Source: JANQRA01 sp035762545
Lineage (GTDB): Bacteria > Actinomycetota > Acidimicrobiia > Spongiisociales > ZC4RG35
NCBI GenBank assembly: GCA_035762545.1
Contig: DASTOM010000017.1
Coordinates: 1-47,954, forward strand
Length of the DNA stretch: 47,954 bases
Reading direction: 5' to 3'
A program made the translations under genes and the position numbers. The notes beneath the pieces were generated by a model. It did not search any database, had not been told where the DNA came from, and saw only the letters and a program-made list of their open reading frames with translations. This document shows, in pieces, positions 34,154-42,149 of this stretch (positions are counted from its first letter, which is position 1; every line of letters begins with the position of its first letter).

Positions 34154-35175
34154 TCTCCGTACTTTTCGACCACTCCCGAGCGGGCCCGATCGACCAGATC
34201 GCCGGGTATGGGACCGGCGCTTGCGGCGGTGAACCAAAGACCCGCCTCCTCGACGAACGAGGGGAGCGTCGTCACTGCCTCCCCCACGTCTGTCCATGTG
34301 ACTCCCATCGCCTCTGGTCTTATGTCGACGCCGACACGGTGTAGAGCGTCGAGAAGCCGATCCGGCTCGTTGTCCTGGAGCAGGGATCCGAGGTAGATCC
34401 CGAGACCCACGGGCTGGCCGTGGATGAAGTGTCGCCCGGTGATCCGTTCCAGGTTGTAGAAGACGAAATGTTCCATCCCTTCGATGTGGCGTGGGTTCCA
34501 GCCCGAGTCGTGGAACGTGGCTCCACCCCAGCGATGTGCACTCATCAGCGTTCGGATACCCCGGTCGGTTACGTCTCTGATCTCGTCGAGGTCGTCCAGG
34601 ACCGATTCGAGACGAAGTCGGGCTTGTTCGACGAGACCGGGATCGTATGGCCACTGCGGTTCGGTCCGTCCCATCGCGTCGGCGATCTCCCAGTCCCGAT
34701 GGGCGGTGTGATAACAGAGGATGTCACCCACGCCGCTTCGGTTGAGTGCCGGTGGTGCGCTTCGGATCACGTCGTAGTCGACGTAGACGGCCTCGGGGAC
34801 CGCGTATCCGAGGTATCGGACGATGCCGTCGACGCGGAGGCCGGCCCTGTGGCCAAACGGTGCGTTGACAGTCATTGCAGTCGGAACCTGGAAGAGGGGT
34901 CGACGCCTCTTCCAGGCCAAGTACTTCGCCACGTCGACGGCCTGCCCACCTCCTAGACCAACGATGGCTGCCCCGTCGGGGACGGCTGGTTCGGCTTCCT
35001 CGAGCTCGGAGAGTTCGAGGGTCTCGACGAAGTGCACTCCGATTGCGCCGTCGCTGAGTCGGTCACGGAAGGTGGGCCAGAGATCTGTCATGGTCACGAC
35101 GAGGTATGGCCCGTGCACGAACTCAGGAAGTCTCTCCACCAGGTTCCTGCCGAACACCGTGGGGAACTCACTCAT
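34144..35175 (-). CDS. Glycerol-1-phosphate dehydrogenase-like iron alcohol dehydrogenase
   Basis: 343 aa. The Rossmann part includes VGLGGGQAVDVAKYLAW and VPTAMTVNAPFGHRAG. The C-terminal helical domain offers metal ligands in GVGDILCYHTAHRDW, HIEGMEHFVFYN and HGQPVGLGIY, as in the G1P dehydrogenase/AraM group. AraM makes sn-glycerol-1-phosphate in some Gram-positive bacteria; here the sugar transporter context suggests a polyol or sugar-phosphate substrate instead. A 149-bp gap with a strong hairpin separates it from the binding-protein gene upstream. Confidence 0.82.
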   Translation of the reverse strand: MSEFPTVFGRNLVERLPEFVHGPYLVVTMTDLWPTFRDRLSDGAIGVHFVETLELSELEEAEPAVPDGAAIVGLGGGQAVDVAKYLAWKRRRPLFQVPTAMTVNAPFGHRAGLRVDGIVRYLGYAVPEAVYVDYDVIRSAPPALNRSGVGDILCYHTAHRDWEIADAMGRTEPQWPYDPGLVEQARLRLESVLDDLDEIRDVTDRGIRTLMSAHRWGGATFHDSGWNPRHIEGMEHFVFYNLERITGRHFIHGQPVGLGIYLGSLLQDNEPDRLLDALHRVGVDIRPEAMGVTWTDVGEAVTTLPSFVEEAGLWFTAASAGPIPGDLVDRARSGVVEKYGEWS

Positions 35176-35272
35176 AGGGTTTGAGTCACCTTCTGCAGCC
35201 CCCGGCCCGGGATCTGGCGTATCTCATGAGCCATGTGTGTCATGGGTGTGGATTTGGACACTGATGGGAGTG

Positions 35273-35313
35273 GACGGGGACGCAGGAGAGGAGGAAACCT
35301 CTGCGTCCCCGTC
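35273..35313 (-). terminator. Long hairpin after the binding-protein gene
   Basis: A perfect 13-bp stem (35273-35285 pairs with 35301-35313, GACGGGGACGCAG with its complement) closes a loop that can fold further through AGG/CCT pairs. It begins 11 nt past the binding-protein stop on the minus strand. There is no T run after it. It most likely protects the binding-protein mRNA or partly ends transcription, letting the binding protein exceed the enzymes downstream. Confidence 0.6.
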
Positions 35314-35324
35314 TACTCAGCGGA

Positions 35325-36359
35325 TCAGAAGCCCTGGCCGATCCACTCTTCAGCGTTGGTTTCGTCGATCTGGGTGGTTTCCAGGACCCACTCAGAATCG
35401 ATGGATTCTCCGGCGAGAAGGGCTGCGGCGGATTCGCACGCCTCCTTACCAGCGTTGTCGTAGGTGAAGGTCGCCGCGATCTGACCATCGGCGATCGCCT
35501 GAATCGCCTCGTTCTGGCCGTCGATGCCCACGATGGCGGCTTCTCCGAGACGACCAGCCTCATCCATCGACTGGACAGCGCCGAGAGCCATCTCGTCGTT
35601 GTGGGTGTAGACCACGTCGAACTCTCCAGGGCCGTACCGCTGCAGCATGTCGTTCATGAACTCGAACGCAGGCTCCCGTCGATACTCACCTGTTTGGCTC
35701 TCGATGATCTCGACGTTGGGATCATTCGCTTCGAGCCACGCAACGAACGCATCGTGTCGGTCGGTGGTAGCCGATGCACCAAGGACCCCCTGGATCTCGA
35801 TCACCGTTCCGCCCTGGCCACCTAGGAGGGTCTGTGAGACGAACTCTGCGGCTTTCTCGCCGATGAGCTTGTTGTCGGCCCCGATGTGCTGGGTGACTTC
35901 CACGTTCACACTGCGATCCAGCGTGATCACGGGAATTCCGGCGTCCAAGGCACGCTCGGCGGCCGGGGTCAGTTCGTCGGCTGTCAGCGGGGTCAGCAAC
36001 AGGACGTCAACACCTCGTGCGATGAGATCGTCCACGTCAGCGCTCTGCTTCGAGCCTTCGCCCTGTCCGTCTGTGACGATCACCTCGGCGCCCGGTATCA
36101 GAGTCGAGCAGGCCTCTTCGACATTGTTAGTCTGGTTGATGCGCCAGACATCACCGTTGTTGGCTTGTGAGAACCCAATGACAATCTGATCGTCCGGCGC
36201 GTCCGCTGTCGTGTCCGGCGCCCCTGTGGTGTCGGGCGCGGCGGTCGTGTCGCTCCCCCCGTCCGCGGTCGTGTCACTAGCCCCGTCACCACCGCAAGCG
36301 GCCACGAGCACCGCAAGTGCGGTGAGCAACGCGATCCAAATCGCGTGTCTTCGTTTCAT
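35325..36359 (-). CDS. Sugar ABC transporter substrate-binding lipoprotein
   Basis: 344 aa. Lipobox VLVAAC with Cys22, then a Thr/Asp-rich spacer (SDTTAAPDTTGAPDTTADAPDD), then a periplasmic-binding protein type 1 fold of the ribose/xylose type: IVIGFSQANNGDVWRINQT, VDVLLLTPLTADELTPAAERALDAGIPVITLDR, and late IVGIDGQNEAIQAIADGQIAATFTYDN. It would deliver a sugar or polyol to the permease encoded just upstream. Confidence 0.92.
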   Translation of the reverse strand: MKRRHAIWIALLTALAVLVAACGGDGASDTTADGGSDTTAAPDTTGAPDTTADAPDDQIVIGFSQANNGDVWRINQTNNVEEACSTLIPGAEVIVTDGQGEGSKQSADVDDLIARGVDVLLLTPLTADELTPAAERALDAGIPVITLDRSVNVEVTQHIGADNKLIGEKAAEFVSQTLLGGQGGTVIEIQGVLGASATTDRHDAFVAWLEANDPNVEIIESQTGEYRREPAFEFMNDMLQRYGPGEFDVVYTHNDEMALGAVQSMDEAGRLGEAAIVGIDGQNEAIQAIADGQIAATFTYDNAGKEACESAAALLAGESIDSEWVLETTQIDETNAEEWIGQGF

Positions 36360-36384
36360 GTCTCTGTGCCCTTTCTGCAGGCTC

Positions 36385-37458
36385 TCATGCCTGCTCTCCG
36401 TTTCCTTTTGTGGGCCTGGAGGCCCGAGTCCTCGACCCGGTGAGCATGGGAACTCTGCGCTCTAGGAGCACCGCGCCGAGGATGATGAGTCCCTTGACGA
36501 TCTGCTGTGAGAAGGGGGAGACACCCACGAGATTGAGCAGGTTCTCGGTGACCGCGAGGATCGCGGCGCCGACGACAGTTGCCCCGACACCACCCACGCC
36601 ACCGAAGAGACTCGTGCCTCCGATCACGACTGCTGCGATCGCGTCGAGTTCGAGCAGAGTTCCTTGACTGGGTTCACCGGCGGTGAGCCTGGTGATGATG
36701 ATCAGCGCCGCGATCGCCGCACAGGCTCCACTGATCACATAGACCCAAGTGATCGTACGTTTGGTGTTGAGGCCTGACCTACGAGCGCCCTCGAGGTTCC
36801 CGCCAACCGCGTACACGTGCCATCCGAAGGGCGTGTTCCTCAGCACGTACGACGACATGAGAAACACTGTGGTCAAGATCCACAGCGGCACAGGCAGTCC
36901 TAGGAAGTTCCCGGAGCCGACCCACGCCACCGATTCAGCGGCCTCGCCAAGGGGAATTGGTTGCCCGTTGGAAAGAGTCATCGTGACACCGCGGGCGATC
37001 ACCAACATCGCCAGGGTCATGATGAAAGGTTGGATCTTGCCTCTGGTGATTCCGAGACCGTTGATCAGGCCGACGCCTGCTCCGGCTCCGATCGCCAATA
37101 CGAGCGCCAGCGGCCAGGGCACACCACTGCTCAGCATCCAAGCGGCAGCAACGGCGGAGAAACCGAGTATCGATCCCACCGAGAGGTCGATCCCGGCGGT
37201 GAGGATCACGAATGTCATGCCGATCGAGGCGATACCGACGATGGACATCTGCCGGGAAACGTTGAGAAGGTTCGACGCTGTGAAGAAGTGGGGTGAGAGA
37301 GCGGCCCCGATCATCATGAAAACGATCAGAACTCCAAGGATCGCCGAGGTGCGAACGCGGTGCGGCATGAAGAACCAGCCCGTCAACCGGCTCAGGGCGC
37401 TCTCCTGCTCCCGGGGGTCATCCGGCGACTGTGTCGTCATCTCCCTGGTCGTCATCAT
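36385..37458 (-). CDS. Sugar ABC transporter permease (RbsC-like)
   Basis: 357 aa with about nine membrane segments of the BPD_transp_2 family. Signature stretch: FVILTAGIDLSVGSILGFSAVAAAWML, followed by GLINGLGITRGKIQPFIMTLAMLVIARG and GTSLFGGVGGVGATVVGAAIL. The initiator may be any of several early Met codons (37458, 37455, 37440). The start overlaps the SDR stop (ATGA). The matching ATPase is not beside it but on the opposite strand near 40.4 kb. Confidence 0.92.
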   Translation of the reverse strand: MMTTREMTTQSPDDPREQESALSRLTGWFFMPHRVRTSAILGVLIVFMMIGAALSPHFFTASNLLNVSRQMSIVGIASIGMTFVILTAGIDLSVGSILGFSAVAAAWMLSSGVPWPLALVLAIGAGAGVGLINGLGITRGKIQPFIMTLAMLVIARGVTMTLSNGQPIPLGEAAESVAWVGSGNFLGLPVPLWILTTVFLMSSYVLRNTPFGWHVYAVGGNLEGARRSGLNTKRTITWVYVISGACAAIAALIIITRLTAGEPSQGTLLELDAIAAVVIGGTSLFGGVGGVGATVVGAAILAVTENLLNLVGVSPFSQQIVKGLIILGAVLLERRVPMLTGSRTRASRPTKGNGEQA

Positions 37459-38261
37459 CGCACCGTCCAGCCTCCATCAACGACCAGAGTCTCTCCCGTG
37501 ATGAGTGAGGCAGCCGGCGAGGCGAGGAAGACGACGGCACCTGTCACGTCTACGGGTTCGCCGATTCGGTGCAGCCCGGCGATGCGCTCGACGACGTCAT
37601 CGTGGAAGGCAGGGTCGGACAAGGCTGGTTCGGTCCCTGGCGTCCGGATGAACGTTGGCGCCACTGCGTTGACGTTGATCCCGTGTGTGCCCCATTCAAC
37701 GGCCAGACACCGTGTGAGATGGGACACGGCGGCTTTGCTCGCGCAGTAGATGGCCTCGCCGGGAAGGGCGACGAGCCCCGCCTGGGAGCCCATGTTCACG
37801 ATCCGCCCCGAACCTTGGCCGATCATCACCCGACCGACCGATTGCGAGGCGAAGAACAGGCCCTTGACATTGACGTCGAACGTGAGATCGAAGTCCGGTT
37901 CGGTGACATCCTCGGGTGCGTTCTCCGGGCCGAGCCCGGCGTTGTTGACAAGAAGGTCGATTCGACCCAACTCGGAGACGACCTTCTGAGTGGCGGCTTC
38001 GATCTGGGCTAGATCGGTCACGTCCATCGGGACAACCAACGTCCTCCGGCCCATGCTTCGGATTCGGTCGGCTACCTCGCTGCCGCTTCCGGGAATCCGC
38101 ACGCCGAGGGCTACATCGGCTCCGGCGTTGGCCAGAGCCATCGCAATAGAGCTTCCGAGCCCCCTGGCCGCCCCGGTGACCAGCGCGATCTGACCTTTGA
38201 GATCGAATCTGGGGTATTCGTCCACCTTCGTTGCCAAGTTCGTCTCCAAGAGGACAGTCAT
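37455..38261 (-). CDS. SDR-family dehydrogenase
   Basis: About 268 aa from ATG 38261; a longer frame to 38366 would cover the divergent promoter and is not preferred. TGAARGLG at the cofactor site, the NNAG motif, Ser in VNMGSQAG and the active pair Tyr-x3-Lys in YCASK are all present, and the end has a DGGWTVR tail. It resembles gluconate-5- or sugar/polyol dehydrogenases. As the first gene of the minus unit it probably oxidises or reduces the imported sugar. Confidence 0.9.
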   Translation of the reverse strand: MTVLLETNLATKVDEYPRFDLKGQIALVTGAARGLGSSIAMALANAGADVALGVRIPGSGSEVADRIRSMGRRTLVVPMDVTDLAQIEAATQKVVSELGRIDLLVNNAGLGPENAPEDVTEPDFDLTFDVNVKGLFFASQSVGRVMIGQGSGRIVNMGSQAGLVALPGEAIYCASKAAVSHLTRCLAVEWGTHGINVNAVAPTFIRTPGTEPALSDPAFHDDVVERIAGLHRIGEPVDVTGAVVFLASPAASLITGETLVVDGGWTVR

Positions 38262-38308
38262 CGTTAAGGCGTATCGTGAACGCTTAACGTTTGCGCTTGA
38301 CGATAAGC
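38262..38308. promoter_or_regulatory. Cluster of LacI-like half-sites in the divergent region
   Basis: The half-site pattern (G/C)CTTAACG or GCTTGACG appears three times: as CGTTAAGG (38262-38269, inverted), GCTTAACG (38282-38289) and GCTTGACG (38295-38302). The last forms a 14-mer palindrome with a central CG, GCTTGACGATAAGC (38295-38308), the usual LacI operator form. The first pair makes an inverted repeat CGTTAAG...CTTAACG. It lies directly at the SDR start and overlaps the -35 element of the regulator gene. Confidence 0.55.
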
Positions 38309-38325
38309 CTATCTCCGAATATATA
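38297..38325 (+). promoter_or_regulatory. Promoter of the lacI-type regulator gene
   Basis: TTGACG (38297-38302), 17-bp spacer, TATATA (38320-38325), about 80 nt before the GTG of the regulator. The -35 box sits in a palindromic candidate operator, so autoregulation is likely. Confidence 0.6.
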
Positions 38326-38404
38326 CTGCGAGTGGCGCGACCGTCAAGCGTCCCTGTCCGAGACATTCGTCGAGGGTGACGAGCGTGAGATTCGAGAGGA
38401 CATA

Positions 38405-39451
38405 GTGAAGAGTGACACAGGCTCGGTGACCCTGAAGGACGTCGCTGCCAGTGCGGGTGTCTCGGTGACGACCGTTTCCCGGATCCTCAACTCCAAGGAG
38501 AGCGGTGTCCCGATCCGACAGGAGACCCGTGACCGGGTCTTCGCCGTGGCGGCGGAACTGGGCTACAAGCCCAACCTCCTGGCCAGGGGTCTCAGAGGTA
38601 GTCGCAGCTCGCTGCTTGGAGTCATCGCCCGTGACATCACCGACGCCTTCCACATCCAGATCCTGCGAGGGATCAACGAGGTCTCCGGCGATCACGGCTA
38701 TCGGATGTTTCTAGGACACGTCGACTACGAGCCGAAGATGGCCGTGGCCTATGCGTCGATGTTCGAACAGTCGCATGCGGACGGGATCATCGTGATCGGC
38801 GATCTCGAGGGCGGTGACGAGTCGCTGGAGGCTCTCGCCTCCCAGCACAACTACGTGGTCGGTGTGACCGATCGAACCGAGCGCCGCCAGGTTCCCGGTG
38901 TGTACTCGGACAGCAACCTCGGAACAGAGTTGGCGATGGACCACCTCTGGGAATTGGGACATCGATCGATCGTGTGCGTGTCCGACTCGAGGACATACGA
39001 CGGCCGACTCCGTGCCGACCGATACGAGCGATATATGCATTCCCACGGAGCCGGAGACCGCGTCCAGATTCACATCACAGATCAGGAGCCGGACAAGGCA
39101 TTCGAGCTCGGCACGAAGATCCTCCCACGAATGGACCTCGGACGGGAGGTAACAGCTATCTATGCCACCTCGGACACCACGGCCATCGGTCTCATGCGCG
39201 CCGCCTATGGGATCGGTGCGTCGATCCCGAGGGACCTCTCGATCGTCGGCTACGACGACATCGACATGGCCGCTTACACCATCCCCCCATTGACGACGGT
39301 CAGTCAGACGGGTGTAGAGATGGGCAGGGCTGCGGCTCGTCTCCTGTTTCGCATGCTCACCGAGGAAACCTCGGGAAGCGACGTTTCCGATGTCGTCCTC
39401 GATCCGGAGCTCGTGGTCCGGGAGAGCACTGCACAGGTGGCCGGCTCTTGA
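38405..39451 (+). CDS. LacI-family transcriptional regulator
   Basis: 348 aa from GTG 38405 with GAGAGGA upstream. The helix-turn-helix is at once recognisable (TLKDVAASAGVSVTTVSRILN, residues 9-29) followed by the hinge (NLLARGLRGSRSSLLGVIA). The rest is a sugar-binding-protein-like effector domain (IVGYDDIDMAAYTIPPLTTVSQ). It should repress the divergent transporter/SDR unit and itself, released by the imported sugar. Its stop overlaps the next gene (TTGA). Confidence 0.93.
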   Translation: MKSDTGSVTLKDVAASAGVSVTTVSRILNSKESGVPIRQETRDRVFAVAAELGYKPNLLARGLRGSRSSLLGVIARDITDAFHIQILRGINEVSGDHGYRMFLGHVDYEPKMAVAYASMFEQSHADGIIVIGDLEGGDESLEALASQHNYVVGVTDRTERRQVPGVYSDSNLGTELAMDHLWELGHRSIVCVSDSRTYDGRLRADRYERYMHSHGAGDRVQIHITDQEPDKAFELGTKILPRMDLGREVTAIYATSDTTAIGLMRAAYGIGASIPRDLSIVGYDDIDMAAYTIPPLTTVSQTGVEMGRAAARLLFRMLTEETSGSDVSDVVLDPELVVRESTAQVAGS

Positions 39452-40392
39452 CCAGAACACGGCTTGGGATCCTCCTCTGGAGCCAGGCAACCAATTGGCC
39501 CCAGTTCGAGCACGCGGCACGACACGTAGATCGTCTCGGCTATGACCACTTGTGGACTTGGGACCACCTGTACGCAATATTCGGGGACCCCCACCAGCCG
39601 ATCTTTGAAGGCTGGACCGCAATAGCTGGCTGTGCTCAGGTGACCTCCCGGGTTCGACTCGGGCTGATGGTGGGCGCCAACACCTTCCGCAACCCGGGCA
39701 TCGTCACAAAGAGTGCGGTGACCCTCGACCACATCAGCGGGGGCCGCGCAATCCTCGGTTTGGGCGGTGCCTGGCACCAGCTCGAGCACACTTCCCACGG
39801 CATCGATTTTGGTCGGAGCGCCGGCGAACGCCTCGACTGGCTCGACGAGGCGGTCGGTGTCGCCCGCCGGCTCTTGGACGGCGAGACGGTCGATCACCAC
39901 GGTTCCCACTACGAGTTCGTCGACTTGCGCCACGAGCCAAAGCCAATCCAACGACACCTTCCGATTGCGATTGGCGGGACTGGTGAGAAGAAGACTCTTC
40001 GAACGGTCGCCAAGTATGCCGACATCTGGAACGCGTTCGGCGATGTCGACACCCTGAAGAGGAAAGCGGAAGTCCTCAAACAACACTGTGAAGAAGTGGG
40101 CCGAGACCTCGAAGCCATCGAGTTCACGGTTGGGTGCAAGCCACTGATCCGAGACACCGAAGCAGAAGCGAAAGCCCTCTGGCAGGCCCAGATGGATGCC
40201 AACCGGACACCCATGAGCGATGTCGTTGCAGACGCTTCGTTCTGGGTGGGCACCCCGACGCAGTTGGCCGAGAAGATCGCTGATTTCAAGGCGATTGGAT
40301 TCGATACCGTCATCTCCGAGATGGCCGCTCCTTACGACTCGGAGACCCTCGAGCGGCTCATCGGTGAAGTGAGGCCGATGATCGATGGATGA
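39448..40392 (+). CDS. LLM-class F420-dependent oxidoreductase
   Basis: 314 aa from TTG 39448, coupled to the regulator stop. Luciferase-like barrel: RLGYDHLWTWDHLYAIFGD, RVRLGLMVGANTFRNPGIVTKSAVTLDHISGGRAILGLGGAW, and PIAIGGTGEKKTLRTVAKYADIWN. The two LLM proteins here are distinct in sequence, so this is not a recent duplicate of the one at 33.3 kb. F420-dependent sugar-phosphate dehydrogenases (Fgd) belong to this family, which fits the sugar transporter setting, but the substrate is unproven. Confidence 0.88.
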   Translation: MTRTRLGILLWSQATNWPQFEHAARHVDRLGYDHLWTWDHLYAIFGDPHQPIFEGWTAIAGCAQVTSRVRLGLMVGANTFRNPGIVTKSAVTLDHISGGRAILGLGGAWHQLEHTSHGIDFGRSAGERLDWLDEAVGVARRLLDGETVDHHGSHYEFVDLRHEPKPIQRHLPIAIGGTGEKKTLRTVAKYADIWNAFGDVDTLKRKAEVLKQHCEEVGRDLEAIEFTVGCKPLIRDTEAEAKALWQAQMDANRTPMSDVVADASFWVGTPTQLAEKIADFKAIGFDTVISEMAAPYDSETLERLIGEVRPMIDG

Positions 40393-41224
40393 CCGAGCAG
40401 CCGTCCAGGGCCGGGCCGACTCGTCGGCGGCCGAGACTGGTTCGCGGCCCGTGCTCGAGGTCCTCGACCTCACCAAGAGCTTCGACGCCGTCAAAGCAGC
40501 CCGGGGGGTCAGCTTCGAGCTCTACCCGGGAGAAGTGCTTGGGCTGCTGGGGGACAACGGAGCCGGCAAGTCGACGATCGTCAGCTGCATAGCCGGCAGT
40601 CTCGTCCCCGACTCAGGTGTCATCAGAGTCGACGGACGGGAAGCGGTCATCGACAGCCCTCAGGCGGCGAGGGACCTCGGCATCGAAACGGTGTTCCAGG
40701 ACCTGGCCTTGGTGGACAGTCTCGATATCACCACCAACATGTTTCTCAACCGAGAGATCATCCGTTCCGGACCGGCACGGTGGCTTCGCTGGATGGATCG
40801 AAAGAAGATGCACCGCGAGACGAGGGAAATCCTGGACCGGCTCCACATTCGCATCGACTCGGTGAGACAGCTGATGAGTCAGCTCTCCGGGGGGCAGCGC
40901 CAGTCGGTCGCGGTCGGCCGGGCCGTTGCCTGGGGGCATCACATCGTCTTGCTCGACGAACCAGCCGCAGCATTGGGAGTCGAGCAGACCGCACTCGTGC
41001 TCGACCTGATCAAGACCCTGCGAAAAGAAGGGGTGGGCGTGCTCTTGATCAGCCACAACATGCATGACGTCCTCGAAGTGTGCGATCGCGCCGTGGTCCT
41101 GCGGCACGGTCTCAAGGTGGCTCAACTCGATGACCTCAACGGAGTCACTACGAGGGATCTGGTCGATCTGATCACGGGCGTGTCGCTCGGAGACGGTGAC
41201 ATCGCCCGACATTTCGACGGCTGA
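40385..41224 (+). CDS. Sugar ABC transporter ATP-binding protein
   Basis: 279 aa, one ABC domain. Walker A GDNGAGKST (56-64), signature LSGGQRQ near 167, Walker B IVLLDEPAAAL near 188-198 and the switch His in LLISHNMHDV. Ribose-type systems normally use a double ABC protein; the single-domain form is like FrcA. It overlaps the LLM gene by 8 nt. It is the only ATPase in the locus, so it must serve the permease and binding protein encoded on the opposite strand. Confidence 0.92.
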   Translation: MDDRAAVQGRADSSAAETGSRPVLEVLDLTKSFDAVKAARGVSFELYPGEVLGLLGDNGAGKSTIVSCIAGSLVPDSGVIRVDGREAVIDSPQAARDLGIETVFQDLALVDSLDITTNMFLNREIIRSGPARWLRWMDRKKMHRETREILDRLHIRIDSVRQLMSQLSGGQRQSVAVGRAVAWGHHIVLLDEPAAALGVEQTALVLDLIKTLRKEGVGVLLISHNMHDVLEVCDRAVVLRHGLKVAQLDDLNGVTTRDLVDLITGVSLGDGDIARHFDG

Positions 41225-41228
41225 ACCA

Positions 41229-41255
41229 GGACCAACCCTCGCGGGTGGCCTTTTT
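41229..41255 (+). terminator. Rho-independent terminator after the ATPase gene
   Basis: AGGACCAACCC pairs with GGGTGGCCT (two A bulges, TCGC loop) and is followed by TTTTT, 5 nt past the ATPase stop. It closes the plus-strand regulator/LLM/ATPase transcript. Confidence 0.65.
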
Positions 41256-41349
41256 CGCGGACTCGGTTGGCAGCGTCTCGCCGCTGGCACATTGCGACGC
41301 CCCTTGCTTTCGCTCTGATGTGCACCAGGCGAGTCGATAGTCTCGCCAG

Positions 41350-41970
41350 ATGTCTCTGACGCGCTCCGGCAAGCAGGTGTTGGGGCGAGGTCTCCTGGGA
41401 CGTGCCATACGACTGGGTCTGGCAGCGGCGATCGTGGCCGCCTTGGTCACGGCCTTCGAGAGCGTGAACTTCTTCTTCTATTTCACCGTACTGTCGAACA
41501 TCCTCGCGGCGGTGCTGTTCGCCGGCCTGGCGTTGCGCCCTGATTGGATGTCGTCGAATGGACTCTTCCGTGGCGCGGTCACTCTGTTCATGGTCATCAC
41601 CGGGCTGGTGTATGCGGTCCTGCTCCGTCCAATCGAGGCCGATGTGGGGCTCACCGACCAATGGGTCAATTGGGTGCTCCATTCCCTGGGTCCCACTGCT
41701 GCCCTCATCGACTGGCTTCTCTTCCCACCGGTTCGTCCGCTTGCCAGAACCACATTGTGGGTGTGGCTGATCTTTCCTGCCGCGTACCTGGCCGTCACCT
41801 TGATCCGAGGACCGATCGCTGACTGGTACCCCTACCCATTCCTCGACCCATACCACACGGGTGGCTATGGGGCGGTGGCTCTGTGGTCCCTGCTGGTTCT
41901 GCTCTTCTTCGTTGGAGTCGGAAGCTTCCTGCGGTGGTGGGCAAACGCCAGGGGGCCGCAGGCCTCCTGA
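41350..41970 (+). CDS. Pr6Pr-like six-helix membrane protein
   Basis: 206 aa with about six membrane helices. The motif FFFYFTVLSNILAAVLFAGLAL and the later VNWVLHSLGPTAALIDWLLFPP, IFPAAYLAVTLIRGPIADWYPYPFLDP correspond to the family labelled Pr6Pr (related to FAR-17a/AIG1-like proteins). Known eukaryotic relatives hydrolyse fatty-acid esters; bacterial members are unstudied as far as I know. It stands alone between terminators and the phosphatase gene. Confidence 0.78.
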   Translation: MSLTRSGKQVLGRGLLGRAIRLGLAAAIVAALVTAFESVNFFFYFTVLSNILAAVLFAGLALRPDWMSSNGLFRGAVTLFMVITGLVYAVLLRPIEADVGLTDQWVNWVLHSLGPTAALIDWLLFPPVRPLARTTLWVWLIFPAAYLAVTLIRGPIADWYPYPFLDPYHTGGYGAVALWSLLVLLFFVGVGSFLRWWANARGPQAS

Positions 41971-42149
41971 CTCCCCGCAGCGATCGAGCATCCGCCTGAT
42001 CTCCCGACGTCCTCGTCGAAACACCTCTGACGGTCACGGTGGTGTGACAGACTCCGGAGACGGTCGAATGGACGCATTTCCGGGACTTTCGCCGGTAGCC
42101 GATCGAGGTACGACGTTCGTATCTTCACATCGTCGGAAGGATCTCTCTG

